Below are positions 1 through 7,914 of a stretch of DNA of 64,000 nt, piece by piece. Position 1 is the first letter of the stretch. The number at the start of each line of letters is the position of its first letter. The position numbers were made by a program, and so were the translations under genes. The stretch spans positions 124,001 to 188,000 of the forward strand of contig NZ_BMOV01000004.1 of NCBI RefSeq assembly GCF_014647255.1, in the 5' to 3' direction. Source of the DNA: Iodidimonas muriae (GTDB lineage Bacteria > Pseudomonadota > Alphaproteobacteria > Sphingomonadales > Rhodothalassiaceae). The notes beneath the pieces were generated by a model that was not told the origin of the DNA, searched no databases, and saw nothing but the letters and a program-made list of their open reading frames with translations.

Positions 1-708
1 GATGTGGACGGGATTTTGGCCGCAGTGACCGATAAGACCCGCCTGGTTTATCTGGACAATCCCAACAATCCCACCGGGGCCTATATTCCGAAAAGCGAAG
101 TGGAGCGCTTGATTGCGGGCCTGCCCCAGACATGCGTTCTGGTTTATGATGCGGCCTATGCGGAATGTGTGGACGCGCAAGATTACACCGATGGTGCCGA
201 TCTTGTGGCAGCTCATGGCAATGTGCTGATGACGCGGACTTTTTCCAAGCTCTATGGTTTGGCTGCATTGCGTATCGGCTGGGGCTATGGCCAACCGGCA
301 TTGCTGGACCCCATGAACCGTATTCGTATGCCGTTCAACGCCAATCTGCCCGCCCAACAAGCCGCTATTGCCGCTGTCCGTGATCCGGATCATGCGGAAA
401 AAGCCCGCGTCTTTACCATTGAATGGCGCAAATGGCTGACGGCGCAACTCGCCGCTTTGGGGCTGGATGTGGTGCCTAGCCAAACCAATTTCGTGTTGAT
501 CCGCTTTCCCCAGGAACAGGGATTCACAGCGGAAGAGGCCAATCAATATCTTACGGAGCGCGGCTATCTCTTGCGCTGGTTGCCGGGGCAGGGCTTGGCC
601 GATTGCCTGCGCCTGACCATCGGCACTGAACAGGAAAATCACGCGGTGATCGAATTGCTGCGCGCCTTTATGGATCGCCAATCCTATCCGGTTGAAGACC
701 AGGCCTGA
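1..708 (+). CDS. hisC: Histidinol-phosphate aminotransferase, C-terminal part (cut by window edge)
   Basis: This is the C-terminal two thirds of a fold-type I PLP aminotransferase. The reading frame is open from base 1, so the true start lies upstream of the window. The NPNNPTG motif and the PLP-lysine motif TFSKLYGLAALRIGWG are present, with the Schiff-base lysine codon at 247-249. The sequence ends with the usual small-domain pattern (TNFVLIRF, GYLLRWLPGQGLADCLRLTIGT). HisC converts imidazole-acetol phosphate to histidinol phosphate in the cytoplasm, and related enzymes also act on aromatic amino acids. The gene is convergent with the DUF2125 gene, with only 16 bases between the stops. The family is certain; the exact substrate rests on resemblance. 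Confidence 0.88.
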   Translation, partial: DVDGILAAVTDKTRLVYLDNPNNPTGAYIPKSEVERLIAGLPQTCVLVYDAAYAECVDAQDYTDGADLVAAHGNVLMTRTFSKLYGLAALRIGWGYGQPALLDPMNRIRMPFNANLPAQQAAIAAVRDPDHAEKARVFTIEWRKWLTAQLAALGLDVVPSQTNFVLIRFPQEQGFTAEEANQYLTERGYLLRWLPGQGLADCLRLTIGTEQENHAVIELLRAFMDRQSYPVEDQA

Positions 709-724
709 ACAGGATCGCGGGGGC

Positions 725-1771
725 TTAACGGCCCCCGGCGATTGGCCCTATATCCGCCACCGGAAAAGGCCCTGCAAAGATACGGCCATCCTGCATGGTG
801 ATGGGCAGGCGCATAGCGCGTCCATCCCCCATGGTGGCAATCTGCTCCATCCCTTCACGCAGATAAGGGGCGCTTTCACGGTCGATCCAGCCATGGGCCG
901 CAAGATAGGCGATCAACAGGCCCGGTTTTTCAATGGTAAGGCTTAAAGCCCCCAAGGGGCGCAGCTGTTCATCCAATGTCAGGCTGCCCTCGCCGGTGAT
1001 GCGCACCGTGCCCCAAATCAGGGCCAGATCCGATATTTCGATGGTGCCGCCTTGATCGCGCCATTGCGCAAGGCTTCGGGCGGTTACCGGTGTTGGCAAG
1101 CGTCCGTGCAATTCCCCATGCAGTTCAAGGCGCGAAATCACCGGGTCCGGCGCTTGGTCGGCAAAGGGGCCAAGCGCCAGATTGGTCAGGGATATGGCAA
1201 TATCGGCACGTTCTTCTTGTAACAATGCGTCGGATGAAGGGGGCTGGGTTGCGGCGTTTGATGCTTCGCTATCGGCCTTATGATCGGCCAAGCGCAGATG
1301 GAGCTGCATTCGGTCCGCGGTCATCGGCTGGTTTTTGCTGTTGGGGACATTCAAGTGCACGGGGCCGAAATCCACATCGATGCGGGCAAACCCGCCCCCA
1401 CGGACCACGCTGGCTTTCGGGGCAGGGGCAGACAGGGTAAGTGCCCCAAGGCCAAGGGCCACCGCTGTGCCTTCGGCCACCATATGATCGGGGGTCCAGG
1501 GATGGGTGAACAGCATCAGCCGTTGGGCGCCAGCGGACCATTGCGGTTCGGTTGTTTGATTGCTCAGAAACGGTTGATCAATGCGAATCTGTAAGCGGTA
1601 AGGAAAGCCTTGGCTGTCGATCCGTTGGGCACGGGCTTTGGTCGGGCCGGCGTTCAGCGCGTCCAGCCCATCTTTGACCAGTGTTTCTGCCCGATTGGCG
1701 GCACTATGCCAAAAAGCGCCATAGCCCAGGGCCAAAAGGATCACGGAACCGATCAGCAGGCGATATTTCAC
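725..1771 (-). CDS. DUF2125 domain-containing protein
   Basis: This 348-residue protein has an N-terminal membrane anchor or uncleaved signal (residues about 4-22, LLIGSVILLALGYGAFWHS) followed by a long beta-rich domain. The pattern is that of the alphaproteobacterial DUF2125 family, whose function is unknown and which is predicted to be periplasmic and membrane-anchored. The start codon is GTG, supported by a GGAG ribosome site 8 bases upstream. It is the last gene of the minus-strand run ftsE-ftsX-ydcF-DUF2125, 18 bases after ydcF, so it is probably cotranscribed with cell-division genes. In many relatives a plsC-like acyltransferase also sits in this operon; none is present here. Confidence 0.75.
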   Translation of the reverse strand: MKYRLLIGSVILLALGYGAFWHSAANRAETLVKDGLDALNAGPTKARAQRIDSQGFPYRLQIRIDQPFLSNQTTEPQWSAGAQRLMLFTHPWTPDHMVAEGTAVALGLGALTLSAPAPKASVVRGGGFARIDVDFGPVHLNVPNSKNQPMTADRMQLHLRLADHKADSEASNAATQPPSSDALLQEERADIAISLTNLALGPFADQAPDPVISRLELHGELHGRLPTPVTARSLAQWRDQGGTIEISDLALIWGTVRITGEGSLTLDEQLRPLGALSLTIEKPGLLIAYLAAHGWIDRESAPYLREGMEQIATMGDGRAMRLPITMQDGRIFAGPFPVADIGPIAGGR

Positions 1772-1789
1772 AAAAATTTCTCCATCGGA

Positions 1790-2371
1790 TCATTCCAGTC
1801 CGGCACGCAAACAGGCCGCCAGATATTTGCTATATTCAAGGGCCAACCGTGACACTGACACATGGCCTTTTACCGGTGCCGCATGGATGGTCAGAGAATG
1901 GGTGTGGCGGCCCAATTCCACAAGGCTGCGGCGCATATGCCAATCGGCGGTGACAATCATGATCTCGTCATAGCCATGTTGCTGCGCCCATTGGATGGCT
2001 TCCTTGGCATTGCCTTCGGTATTTTGGGCGGCTTTTCCCAGATCGATGCAGCAGGTTACAAGCCCCTGATCGCCTTCAATGGCAGACCGGATCACGGAAG
2101 GAGCAAGGGTTGCATTGACGCCCGATACCAGCAGCCGATCCCCCAATCCGGCTTCCAGAGCAGACACACCGGCCTGAATACGTCCGGCGCTGCCGGTGAA
2201 CACCACGATACCACCAAAAGAGCGGTCTGTTGGAAAAGGCCGTTCTTGCGGCATGGTCAGGAAGAACCATATGAATCCAAGAAACCACAGGCCCAAGGCG
2301 AGGACGAAAAGAGCGAGAAGCCGCTTTACGGGATGCGCTTTTGCCCGAACATGCAAGGAGCGAACGCGCAT
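1790..2371 (-). CDS. YdcF-like DUF218 family membrane protein
   Basis: This 193-residue protein has one N-terminal transmembrane helix (about residues 17-38) and then a DUF218/YdcF-type domain (IVVFTGSAGRIQAG, LLVSGVN, NTEGNAKEAIQWAQQHGYDEIMIVTADWHMRRS). The family includes E. coli ElyC and SanA, envelope-biogenesis proteins, and YdcF, which binds S-adenosylmethionine; the precise reaction is unknown. The ATG overlaps the ftsX stop by one base (TGATG), so translation is probably coupled. A TTG one codon upstream is less likely. Its location in the ftsEX operon suggests a role in the envelope or at the division site. Confidence 0.75.
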   Translation of the reverse strand: MRVRSLHVRAKAHPVKRLLALFVLALGLWFLGFIWFFLTMPQERPFPTDRSFGGIVVFTGSAGRIQAGVSALEAGLGDRLLVSGVNATLAPSVIRSAIEGDQGLVTCCIDLGKAAQNTEGNAKEAIQWAQQHGYDEIMIVTADWHMRRSLVELGRHTHSLTIHAAPVKGHVSVSRLALEYSKYLAACLRAGLE

Positions 2372-3249
2372 CAAGGCATCCTTGCCAGTTCGCGGCGCAC
2401 GGTAAGATGGGCAGCCAATAAGGTCAAAAAAGCCGCAAAGCCGGGGAGGGCGATCAAAGACAGCCAGCCCGCCAGCGAAATATCCAGCGTCGGGACCAGA
2501 CCGCTTCCCAATCGGGAGGCAAAATGCCTCAGTAAAATCAGGATGAACAATCCGGCCAGCAATCCAAAGCTGCCCCCTTTCAGCCCTTGGAGCATGAAGC
2601 GATAGCGAAACTCTCCGGCGATCAGATCATCGGTCGCCCCCATCAGATGCATGATCTCGATGCTGGCGCGGTGGCTGGCAAGCCCGGCGCGGGTGCCGAA
2701 TGCGGCAATGGCAGCCGTGGCCCCCAAGATCAGCACCACCACCAAAAGGGCGACGGATTGCAATGTTTTGGTCAGCATGTTCAGGCGGTCCAGCCAACGC
2801 TCATGGTCGTCCAATGTGGCATTGGGGGCGACAGTGCGGACCTGAGCCGTCAGGGCATCCAGATCGATATGATGGTCGGGGGCTATGGCCACATCGATCA
2901 GGATGGGGATCGGCAGATCTGCGGTCACATTTCCCGCCCCCAGCCAGGGTTCAAGTAGTTTGACGCTGTCTTCGGTGCTGACACGGCTGGCCAAAGAAAT
3001 GCCGGGAAGATCGTTCAAAAGCTGGATCGCGGCGCTGGCCTGTTCCTCGCGCGCTTGTTCATCCACAGTGACAATCTGCACCGAGACTTGCTGTGATAAT
3101 TGATCGGCCCATTGGCCCACCGCATTGTTCATGGCGAAAGCAAAGCCGGTGGCCAATGCGCATAAAAAGACCATGGTGCCGATGACCCAAGGCAGCGCAC
3201 CGCCTGCAATCGCTCGTGCCGGTAAAAAGCGGATACGGCGCAATCTCAT
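2371..3249 (-). CDS. ftsX: Cell division ABC transporter permease-like protein FtsX
   Basis: This 292-residue protein has the FtsX layout. A cytoplasmic N-terminus is followed by a first membrane helix (about residues 17-40), a periplasmic domain (about 45-165) and three further helices in the C-terminal half. FtsX pairs with the ATPase FtsE to transmit ATP-driven changes across the inner membrane to cell-wall hydrolases at the division septum. It starts inside the end of ftsE (ATGA overlap), as in most bacteria. The periplasmic loop is poorly conserved across the family, so identification rests on topology and on the ftsE neighbour. Confidence 0.9.
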   Translation of the reverse strand: MRLRRIRFLPARAIAGGALPWVIGTMVFLCALATGFAFAMNNAVGQWADQLSQQVSVQIVTVDEQAREEQASAAIQLLNDLPGISLASRVSTEDSVKLLEPWLGAGNVTADLPIPILIDVAIAPDHHIDLDALTAQVRTVAPNATLDDHERWLDRLNMLTKTLQSVALLVVVLILGATAAIAAFGTRAGLASHRASIEIMHLMGATDDLIAGEFRYRFMLQGLKGGSFGLLAGLFILILLRHFASRLGSGLVPTLDISLAGWLSLIALPGFAAFLTLLAAHLTVRRELARMP

Positions 3250-3974
3250 GGGGTGAGGCCTTTATGGGGGCGGTGGGGATTGCGAATCTGTCCCTCGCCT
3301 GCGGGGGAATGGGTCAGCCCCCCTGCCGATAACTGCATCACCGCACCGCCCATTTCTTCCACCAATTCCAGATCATGGGTGGCGACAACGGTGGTGGTGC
3401 CCAATTTGTTCAGTTCCACAAACAAATGCATCAGGCGGCGGGCCATATCGGGGTCCACATTGCCAGTGGGTTCATCGGCCAGCAAAAGATCAGGCTTGGC
3501 GATCACAGCGCGGGCAATGGCCACCCGTTGTTTTTCCCCGCCCGATAATGTGGGGGGGCGGGCGTGCATCCGGTCTTTCAATCCCACCCAGATCAGCAAT
3601 TCTTCCACATGTTCGCGGATTTTTGCTTCATCGGCCCCACCGGCGATGCGCAAGGGCATGGCCACATTATCAATGGCGCTCATATGATCGAGCAGGCGAT
3701 ATTCCTGAAACACCACACCGATGCGGCGGCGCAGGCGCGGCAGGGCGGATCGGGGGGCCGAGGTGACATCATCCCCGAACATGGTCACCAGACCGCGGGA
3801 TGGCCGATGGGCCAGATAAAGCAGCTTTAAAAGCGAGGTTTTCCCCGCGCCCGACGGGCCTGTGAGGAAATGGAAGGAGCCGGGGTCCAGCGTAAAGGAT
3901 ATGTCTTGCAAAACCTCTGCACCCATGCCGTAACGCATGCCGACATTTTCGAATTTTACGCTGCGACTGTTCAA
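3246..3974 (-). CDS. ftsE: Cell division ATP-binding protein FtsE
   Basis: This is an ABC ATPase of 242 residues with Walker A GPSGAGKTS (39-47), the ABC signature LSGGEKQ (143-149), Walker B LLLADE (163-168) and the switch histidine in VVATHDLELV. It energises FtsX and links to the FtsZ ring. The only start matching the family N-terminus is TTG; the next ATG is residue 13, already inside the first beta-strand motif. It is the first gene of the ftsE-ftsX-ydcF-DUF2125 operon and is divergent from the zinc-ribbon gene at 4228. The C-terminal tail (GQIRNPHRPHKGLTP) is a little longer than in E. coli. Confidence 0.92.
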   Translation of the reverse strand: MNSRSVKFENVGMRYGMGAEVLQDISFTLDPGSFHFLTGPSGAGKTSLLKLLYLAHRPSRGLVTMFGDDVTSAPRSALPRLRRRIGVVFQEYRLLDHMSAIDNVAMPLRIAGGADEAKIREHVEELLIWVGLKDRMHARPPTLSGGEKQRVAIARAVIAKPDLLLADEPTGNVDPDMARRLMHLFVELNKLGTTTVVATHDLELVEEMGGAVMQLSAGGLTHSPAGEGQIRNPHRPHKGLTP

Positions 3975-4227
3975 GATTTTGCCGACCCAGAAAACTCAAA
4001 ACCCATTCAAACCGGTTGGTTTGTACATTCTGACAACATGGCATAGCCTCTCCCTGTCCGTCCAGCATCCGCAAACATGGGAGGTGCAATCATATAGAGA
4101 TATGATGCGGATTTTCGCTGGCAACTTGCGCAGACGGACGGATACCCATATAGCTCAAGATCGGTATAAAGCACGCAAGGGGGCCTTGGATGGTCGCCTG
4201 AAGTGGAAGTGGCTCGATACGCTGATT
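3975..4227. other. Divergent intergenic region between ftsE and the zinc-ribbon gene
   Basis: This 253-base region should hold promoters for both directions. I could not assign -35 and -10 boxes with confidence. A short inverted repeat, AAACC-GGTT-GGTTT at about 4009-4022, could be a protein-binding site, but it is small enough to be chance. An open frame on the plus strand runs through this region into the zinc-ribbon gene. It lacks any family resemblance and is taken as non-coding. Confidence 0.4.
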
Positions 4228-5277
4228 ATGATTCTTACCTGTCCACATTGCGCGATACGGTTTCGAATTCCCGCTCAGGCCGTGGGGCCGCGGGGAAGGC
4301 GGGTGCGCTGCGGATCATGCGGCCATGAATGGCATGCCATGCCTGAAACGGAATCGGACGATGTGGCTGGGGGCAAGCAAGCGTTTTCTCTTGATGCTCC
4401 CTCAGCGTCCACGCGGCCGGAGCCGGTTGAGCGCCCTTCTTCTGAGGGGGAAGAATCACCAAAGACAGATGCCTTAGATGAGGCACCATCCGAAGAAACT
4501 TCTGCAGATATTTTGTCCCAGATCGCCCAAGGGGTGAAACGCGCCCAAGAAGAAGTGGACGACGAAGATTGGGGCGCAGACCATGAAGACGAGGCAGAAC
4601 CGGAAGCCTCATGGCGCACCATGGAGCCGACGGCAGGGGAGGATCTGCATCCATCATCCGACGAGCTCAGCCTTGAAGAGGATGTGGCGCAAACCATGCG
4701 CCGACTGCGGGAAGGCACCCATGTTTATGGCAGTGCCGGAGTGCCGGTGGTGCGGGAAACCCGCAGTTCCTGGGTGGCTTGGGGCTATGCTGCTTGGGCC
4801 CTGTTCATCCTTGCCCTGATGGCCGGTTTTATCACCTTGCAAAAGCCACTGTCCCGCGCGTGGCCCCCGATTACCAAATTTTATGACATGGTGGGCATGG
4901 GGGGTTCCCCATCCATCTCCGTGGCCGATGGCAGCGCCGAAGCCTTGGAAACCATGAACCCGGCCATGTTGCTGCCCGTGGATGAAGCCCTGTCCGTCCG
5001 CATCGACACAGATCCCATATGGGAAGCCCAGGGCGATGGATGGACTTTGGTGGTGGGTGGTGCCATTGCCAATAGCACCGGGGAAGATTATCCCTTGTCG
5101 CCCTTGGAACTGGTCCTTGTAGATGCTGCGGGAAACAGTTTGAAACGGGCTGGCGTTGCCTTGGATATGCCTGTATTGACTGCGCGGGAAACGGTTCGGT
5201 TTTCCGTGCGTATCGAAAACGCGCCGGCCCAGACCACCGGTATCGTGCATGAATGGAAAAATCGGAGCGAGAGCTGA
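4228..5277 (+). CDS. MJ0042-type zinc-ribbon, DUF3426 membrane protein
   Basis: This 349-residue protein starts with a zinc ribbon of the MJ0042 type: Cys pairs at 5/8 and 28/31 in TCPHC and RCGSC. A long acidic, Ser/Glu-rich and probably disordered linker follows (about 45-180), then one transmembrane helix (about 182-202) and a C-terminal extracytoplasmic DUF3426-like beta domain. The ATG at 4228 places the zinc ribbon at residue 2, as in the family; the open frame extends 97 codons further upstream without family features. The function is unknown. It overlaps hpt by one base, so it probably shares a transcript with hpt and cpdR. Confidence 0.8.
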   Translation: MILTCPHCAIRFRIPAQAVGPRGRRVRCGSCGHEWHAMPETESDDVAGGKQAFSLDAPSASTRPEPVERPSSEGEESPKTDALDEAPSEETSADILSQIAQGVKRAQEEVDDEDWGADHEDEAEPEASWRTMEPTAGEDLHPSSDELSLEEDVAQTMRRLREGTHVYGSAGVPVVRETRSSWVAWGYAAWALFILALMAGFITLQKPLSRAWPPITKFYDMVGMGGSPSISVADGSAEALETMNPAMLLPVDEALSVRIDTDPIWEAQGDGWTLVVGGAIANSTGEDYPLSPLELVLVDAAGNSLKRAGVALDMPVLTARETVRFSVRIENAPAQTTGIVHEWKNRSES

Positions 5278-5858
5278 TGCAACATCCTGATGAAATTGGC
5301 CCAAATGCCATTAAGACGCTCTACTCCGCTGAGGAGATCGGCGCACGAATCGAGGTTATGGCAGATGCCATAGCTGAAGCTGCCGACGGCCCCTTGTTGG
5401 TGGAAGTGATTATGAACGGGGCGGTGCTGTTTGCCGCTGATCTGGTGCGGGCCCTGTCGCGGCGCGGTGTGGCCGTGGAAATCGACTTCATTGCCTTGTC
5501 CAGCTATGGCGAAGGCACGAAAAGTTCCGGCAATGTGGTGCTGGAAGCCGATGCACGGGGTGCCATTGCCGGGCGCGATGTGCTGCTGATCGACGATATT
5601 TTGGAAACCGGCCGCACCTTGTCTTTCGCCAAAGGATATTTTGCCGAAAAAGGCGCTGCCCGTGTGATGACAGGGGTTTTGCTGGATAAATCCGCTGCGC
5701 GAGAGCCGGTGATCGCGCCGGATTTCGCCGGGTTTGAATGCCCCGATCTGTTCGTGATTGGCTATGGTATGGATTATGCTTATCGTTTCCGTGAATTGCC
5801 CTATATTGGATATGTAGAGCAGGAGACCGGCGGCGATGGCGAAAATTCTTCTGGCTGA
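5277..5858 (+). CDS. hpt: Hypoxanthine phosphoribosyltransferase
   Basis: This is a type I phosphoribosyltransferase of 193 residues. It makes IMP or GMP from hypoxanthine or guanine and PRPP. The PRPP-binding motif VLLIDDILETGRT is at 102-114, the flexible-loop sequence SSYGEGTKSSG at about 75-85, and the C-terminal base-contact region DLFVIGYGMDYAYRFRELPYIG is intact. The chosen ATG overlaps the preceding stop codon (TGATG) and follows a purine-rich GAGCGAGAG site; an ATG eight codons earlier would overlap the upstream gene more. The hpt-cpdR order is recurrent in Alphaproteobacteria. Confidence 0.92.
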   Translation: MQHPDEIGPNAIKTLYSAEEIGARIEVMADAIAEAADGPLLVEVIMNGAVLFAADLVRALSRRGVAVEIDFIALSSYGEGTKSSGNVVLEADARGAIAGRDVLLIDDILETGRTLSFAKGYFAEKGAARVMTGVLLDKSAAREPVIAPDFAGFECPDLFVIGYGMDYAYRFRELPYIGYVEQETGGDGENSSG

Positions 5859-6216
5859 AGACGAAGCATCGGTAAGGGAATTCGTGCGCCGTGGTCTGGA
5901 AAGTCACGGCTATGATGTGGTCGATGTCGCCGATGGCGGGGCGGCCTTGGAAAAGCTGCAGGCGGGGGCATTTGATCTTTTGCTTGCAGATATCGTGATG
6001 CCGGTGATGGATGGCATTGCGCTGGCATTGAAATTATCCGCTGACCGCCCCCATATGCCCGTTTTGCTGATGACCGGCTATGCCATGGAAAAACAGCGCG
6101 CCCACAATCTGGATTTTTTAATCACCGATGTGTTGTCCAAGCCATTTACGCTGGAACAACTGCTAAAGGCCGTGCGCCATGCTCTCACCAATCCGCCAAA
6201 AAATACGGCCCCTTGA
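5836..6216 (+). CDS. cpdR: Single-domain response regulator CpdR
   Basis: This 126-residue receiver-only response regulator has acidic residues near E8/D9, phospho-acceptor D52 in LLLADIVMP, T80 and K102. In Caulobacter, CpdR is phosphorylated by the CckA-ChpT relay; when unphosphorylated it primes ClpXP to degrade cell-cycle regulators. The sequence matches CpdR best (MAKILLAEDEASVREFVRRG, VLSKPFTLEQLL). It starts 23 bases before the end of hpt. Receiver-only proteins are all similar, but the hpt neighbour and N-terminus make CpdR the best call. Confidence 0.88.
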   Translation: MAKILLAEDEASVREFVRRGLESHGYDVVDVADGGAALEKLQAGAFDLLLADIVMPVMDGIALALKLSADRPHMPVLLMTGYAMEKQRAHNLDFLITDVLSKPFTLEQLLKAVRHALTNPPKNTAP

Positions 6217-6279
6217 ATAGATCAGGAGCCGGATTTCAAGAACGCTTTTTCAGCTTATAGGTTAGCGGATTCTGCGGCT

Positions 6280-6651
6280 TTAAACTTGGAAGTCCACGCG
6301 CTCACGGCGTTCTGACGCGGCATCACGGCGTTCAACTGCGGCTTCTTGCCGGATATCGTCATTTTCACTGCGGCGTTCGGCGCGGTCTGCCTGAAGCTCT
6401 TGCTGAATGTCCCGATCACCGACACCGGAATCATTGGCCGCACTGCTAACCGCATCAGCGGGGGCTTCAGCCACGGCACGGGCTGTGGCCGACAAATCGA
6501 CGATTACGCCTTCGTCCCGATCACTGGACCCGCCCCGAGCTGTGGTGCCGCCACTGCCGGAGGTTTCCCGTGCTTGCGGGGCATTGGGCTGGTTTGCCTG
6601 AGAATTGCCGGGAATTAAACCCGACAGGCCGCTATCACCGATGATGGCCAT
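6280..6651 (-). CDS. Hypothetical low-complexity, probably disordered protein
   Basis: This 123-residue protein has no recognised domain. The first 15 residues (MAIIGDSGLSGLIPG) look like a short conserved head. Next come a Gly/Ser/Thr/Asn-rich stretch (about 15-50), a small hydrophobic segment (VIVDLSATARAVAE) and a highly charged tail of alternating Arg, Asp and Glu that could form a single alpha helix or coiled coil. The ATG at 6651 has a good GGAGAG site 5-10 bases upstream; an in-frame TTG four codons earlier is less likely. It is convergent with cpdR and has its own upstream region. Function unknown. Confidence 0.65.
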   Translation of the reverse strand: MAIIGDSGLSGLIPGNSQANQPNAPQARETSGSGGTTARGGSSDRDEGVIVDLSATARAVAEAPADAVSSAANDSGVGDRDIQQELQADRAERRSENDDIRQEAAVERRDAASERRERVDFQV

Positions 6652-6827
6652 ATTGCTCTCCAAAACCCTAAAACGACTCGGCTGTCCCGAATCTGACAGA
6701 AAACACTAACATGCGTCGGTAAATCTTTTCTTAAGTCTTTTTGTAATTCGTCTCAAATTTTATGCATCGCCAGAAACGCCCTTCTCAAAAAAGCCCCCAG
6801 TGAAAAGCTCCCTGTGCGATCCAGCAC
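6652..6827. other. AT-rich intergenic region
   Basis: This non-coding stretch lies between the hypothetical gene and the AHSA1 gene, both on the minus strand. It is AT-rich around 6715-6760 and probably carries the promoter of the hypothetical gene. I see no clear terminator, repeat or RNA. Confidence 0.35.
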
Positions 6828-7367
6828 TCACCGTCCCTGTTCGATCTGCTCCCTGTAAGCGTCTTCCTGCGCTGTGTGATGTGGCCAGAAATCGCGGGGC
6901 TGCCGACCTTCGAGCAGGTCCGAAAGCAGGTCGAGATGGGCGTGCCAGCCAGCGGCGATGCCGGGGCGGGCTTGCGGAATTTCCAGCCGCTCATGGCGCA
7001 GATGGAGCAGCACTTTTGAGCCTTTTTCGCTCAATGTGATGGTGACGCGGGAATGGGGAGCGCTGTCGGGCTCGGGCCAGGTGAAGATCAGGCGATGAGG
7101 TGGATCATAGTCCACGATCTCGGCCTGTGATGTCATCGCGCCGCAATGGTCCTTGTATTTTTCGGGCGGCGGCGATTGCGAGATACGGCGATGATCGAAT
7201 TCAAAGACGAGGCGTCCGCCGGGGTGCGGATCCATTGTGCCGCCGGCAAACCATTTCTGCCGCAATTCGCCAATCACCAGATGATCCCAGACCCGCTGAA
7301 TCGGCCCGGGCAGCGTGCGGACGATCTCGAGGACCGTCGGGTTAAGGAACGTCGCGCTGTCGTTCAT
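6828..7367 (-). CDS. SRPBCC (AHSA1-like) domain protein
   Basis: This 179-residue protein has the START/Bet v1-like fold of the AHSA1 family: RTLPGPIQRVWDHLV, RQKWFAGG, GGRLVFEFDH, YDPPHRLIFTW and a final amphipathic helix GWHAHLDLLSDLL. The family binds hydrophobic ligands, and its members are commonly encoded next to ArsR-type repressors, as here. The ATG lies just after the ArsR stop, so the two genes are cotranscribed with the regulator first. The ligand is unknown. Codon choice in this pair looks richer in CG-ending codons than in its neighbours, which could mean recent acquisition; I judged this by eye. Confidence 0.82.
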   Translation of the reverse strand: MNDSATFLNPTVLEIVRTLPGPIQRVWDHLVIGELRQKWFAGGTMDPHPGGRLVFEFDHRRISQSPPPEKYKDHCGAMTSQAEIVDYDPPHRLIFTWPEPDSAPHSRVTITLSEKGSKVLLHLRHERLEIPQARPGIAAGWHAHLDLLSDLLEGRQPRDFWPHHTAQEDAYREQIEQGR

Positions 7368-7370
7368 TGT

Positions 7371-7703
7371 CTAATCCTTTTCAGTCTTGCCGAGGGCCAT
7401 TTCAAGCGCGTCGAGCCGATCCGACCAGAAAGCGGCATAATGATTGAGCCAGCGTTCGGCAGCACGCAGCGGGTCCGGTTCGAGCGCGCATAGCCGCTCT
7501 CTGCCTTTGCGTGCGCAGCGGATCAGGCCCGCCTGCTCCAGCACCTGAATATGTTTCGACGCGCCCGCAAGTGTCATGGCGTGCGGAGCCGCCAGATTGC
7601 CAACGGTCGCCGGACCGGCTTTCAGTGACGCCAGCATCGCCCGCCGGGTCGGGTCGCCCAGCGCCTTGAAGACGGCATCCAGATCAACAGAATTATCAAC
7701 CAT
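7371..7703 (-). CDS. ArsR-family transcriptional regulator
   Basis: This 110-residue winged-helix repressor opens with DLDAVFKALGDPTRRAMLASL. Its helix-turn-helix runs over about 32-62 (TVGNLAAPHAMTLAGASKHIQVLEQAGL), followed by the wing RKGRERLCAL. No metal-binding cysteine cluster of classical ArsR/SmtB is present, so it probably senses something other than arsenic. The ATG at 7703 is preferred to a TTG 12 codons upstream because the family starts just before DAVFKALGDPTRR. It is followed directly by the AHSA1 gene, and two similar palindromes lie at its start, consistent with autoregulation. Confidence 0.88.
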   Translation of the reverse strand: MVDNSVDLDAVFKALGDPTRRAMLASLKAGPATVGNLAAPHAMTLAGASKHIQVLEQAGLIRCARKGRERLCALEPDPLRAAERWLNHYAAFWSDRLDALEMALGKTEKD

Positions 7704-7711
7704 GTAGTTAA
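7696..7711. promoter_or_regulatory. Candidate ArsR operator, start-codon-proximal copy
   Basis: The 16-base sequence TCAACCATGTAGTTAA is an imperfect inverted repeat that contains the arsR start codon on the minus strand. It shares TCAACCAT and a GTT half-site with the second copy 40 bases away, about four helical turns. Dimeric winged-helix repressors typically bind such sites. This is inference from symmetry and position only. Confidence 0.45.
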
Positions 7712-7735
7712 GTATTGTCGCAGCCGCACTGATTG

Positions 7736-7751
7736 TCAACCATATTGTTGA
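7736..7751. promoter_or_regulatory. Candidate ArsR operator, upstream copy
   Basis: TCAACCATATTGTTGA is a near-perfect palindrome, with half-sites TCAAC and GTTGA and only the C/T pair flanking the central ATAT breaking symmetry. It lies 33 bases upstream of the arsR start codon, where the promoter should be, and repeats the pattern seen at 7696. It is the better of the two candidate sites. Confidence 0.5.
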
Positions 7752-7914
7752 ATGGCTGTGTAATACCGAAGTCCGATGAGCGTGTTACATCGGGTTTCGG
7801 AACGCACGGCCGCGCGCACGAGCTTATGCGAGGAAAGTCAGGCGAGCGCCCACGTTTGAGGCGCTCATTGCCGCTTTCAGTCAATGCGCATTGATATAAG
7901 GGGAGGTGTGACGG

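Noticed and set aside
719-736. GGGGGC-TTAACG-GCCCCC hairpin between hisC and the DUF2125 gene
   Set aside because: It lacks a T run on either side and overlaps the end of the DUF2125 coding sequence, so it was not called a terminator.
3937-4227. N-terminal extension of the zinc-ribbon protein in the longest open frame
   Set aside because: The family begins at the zinc ribbon; the extra 97 codons carry no conserved features and overlap the ftsE start region.
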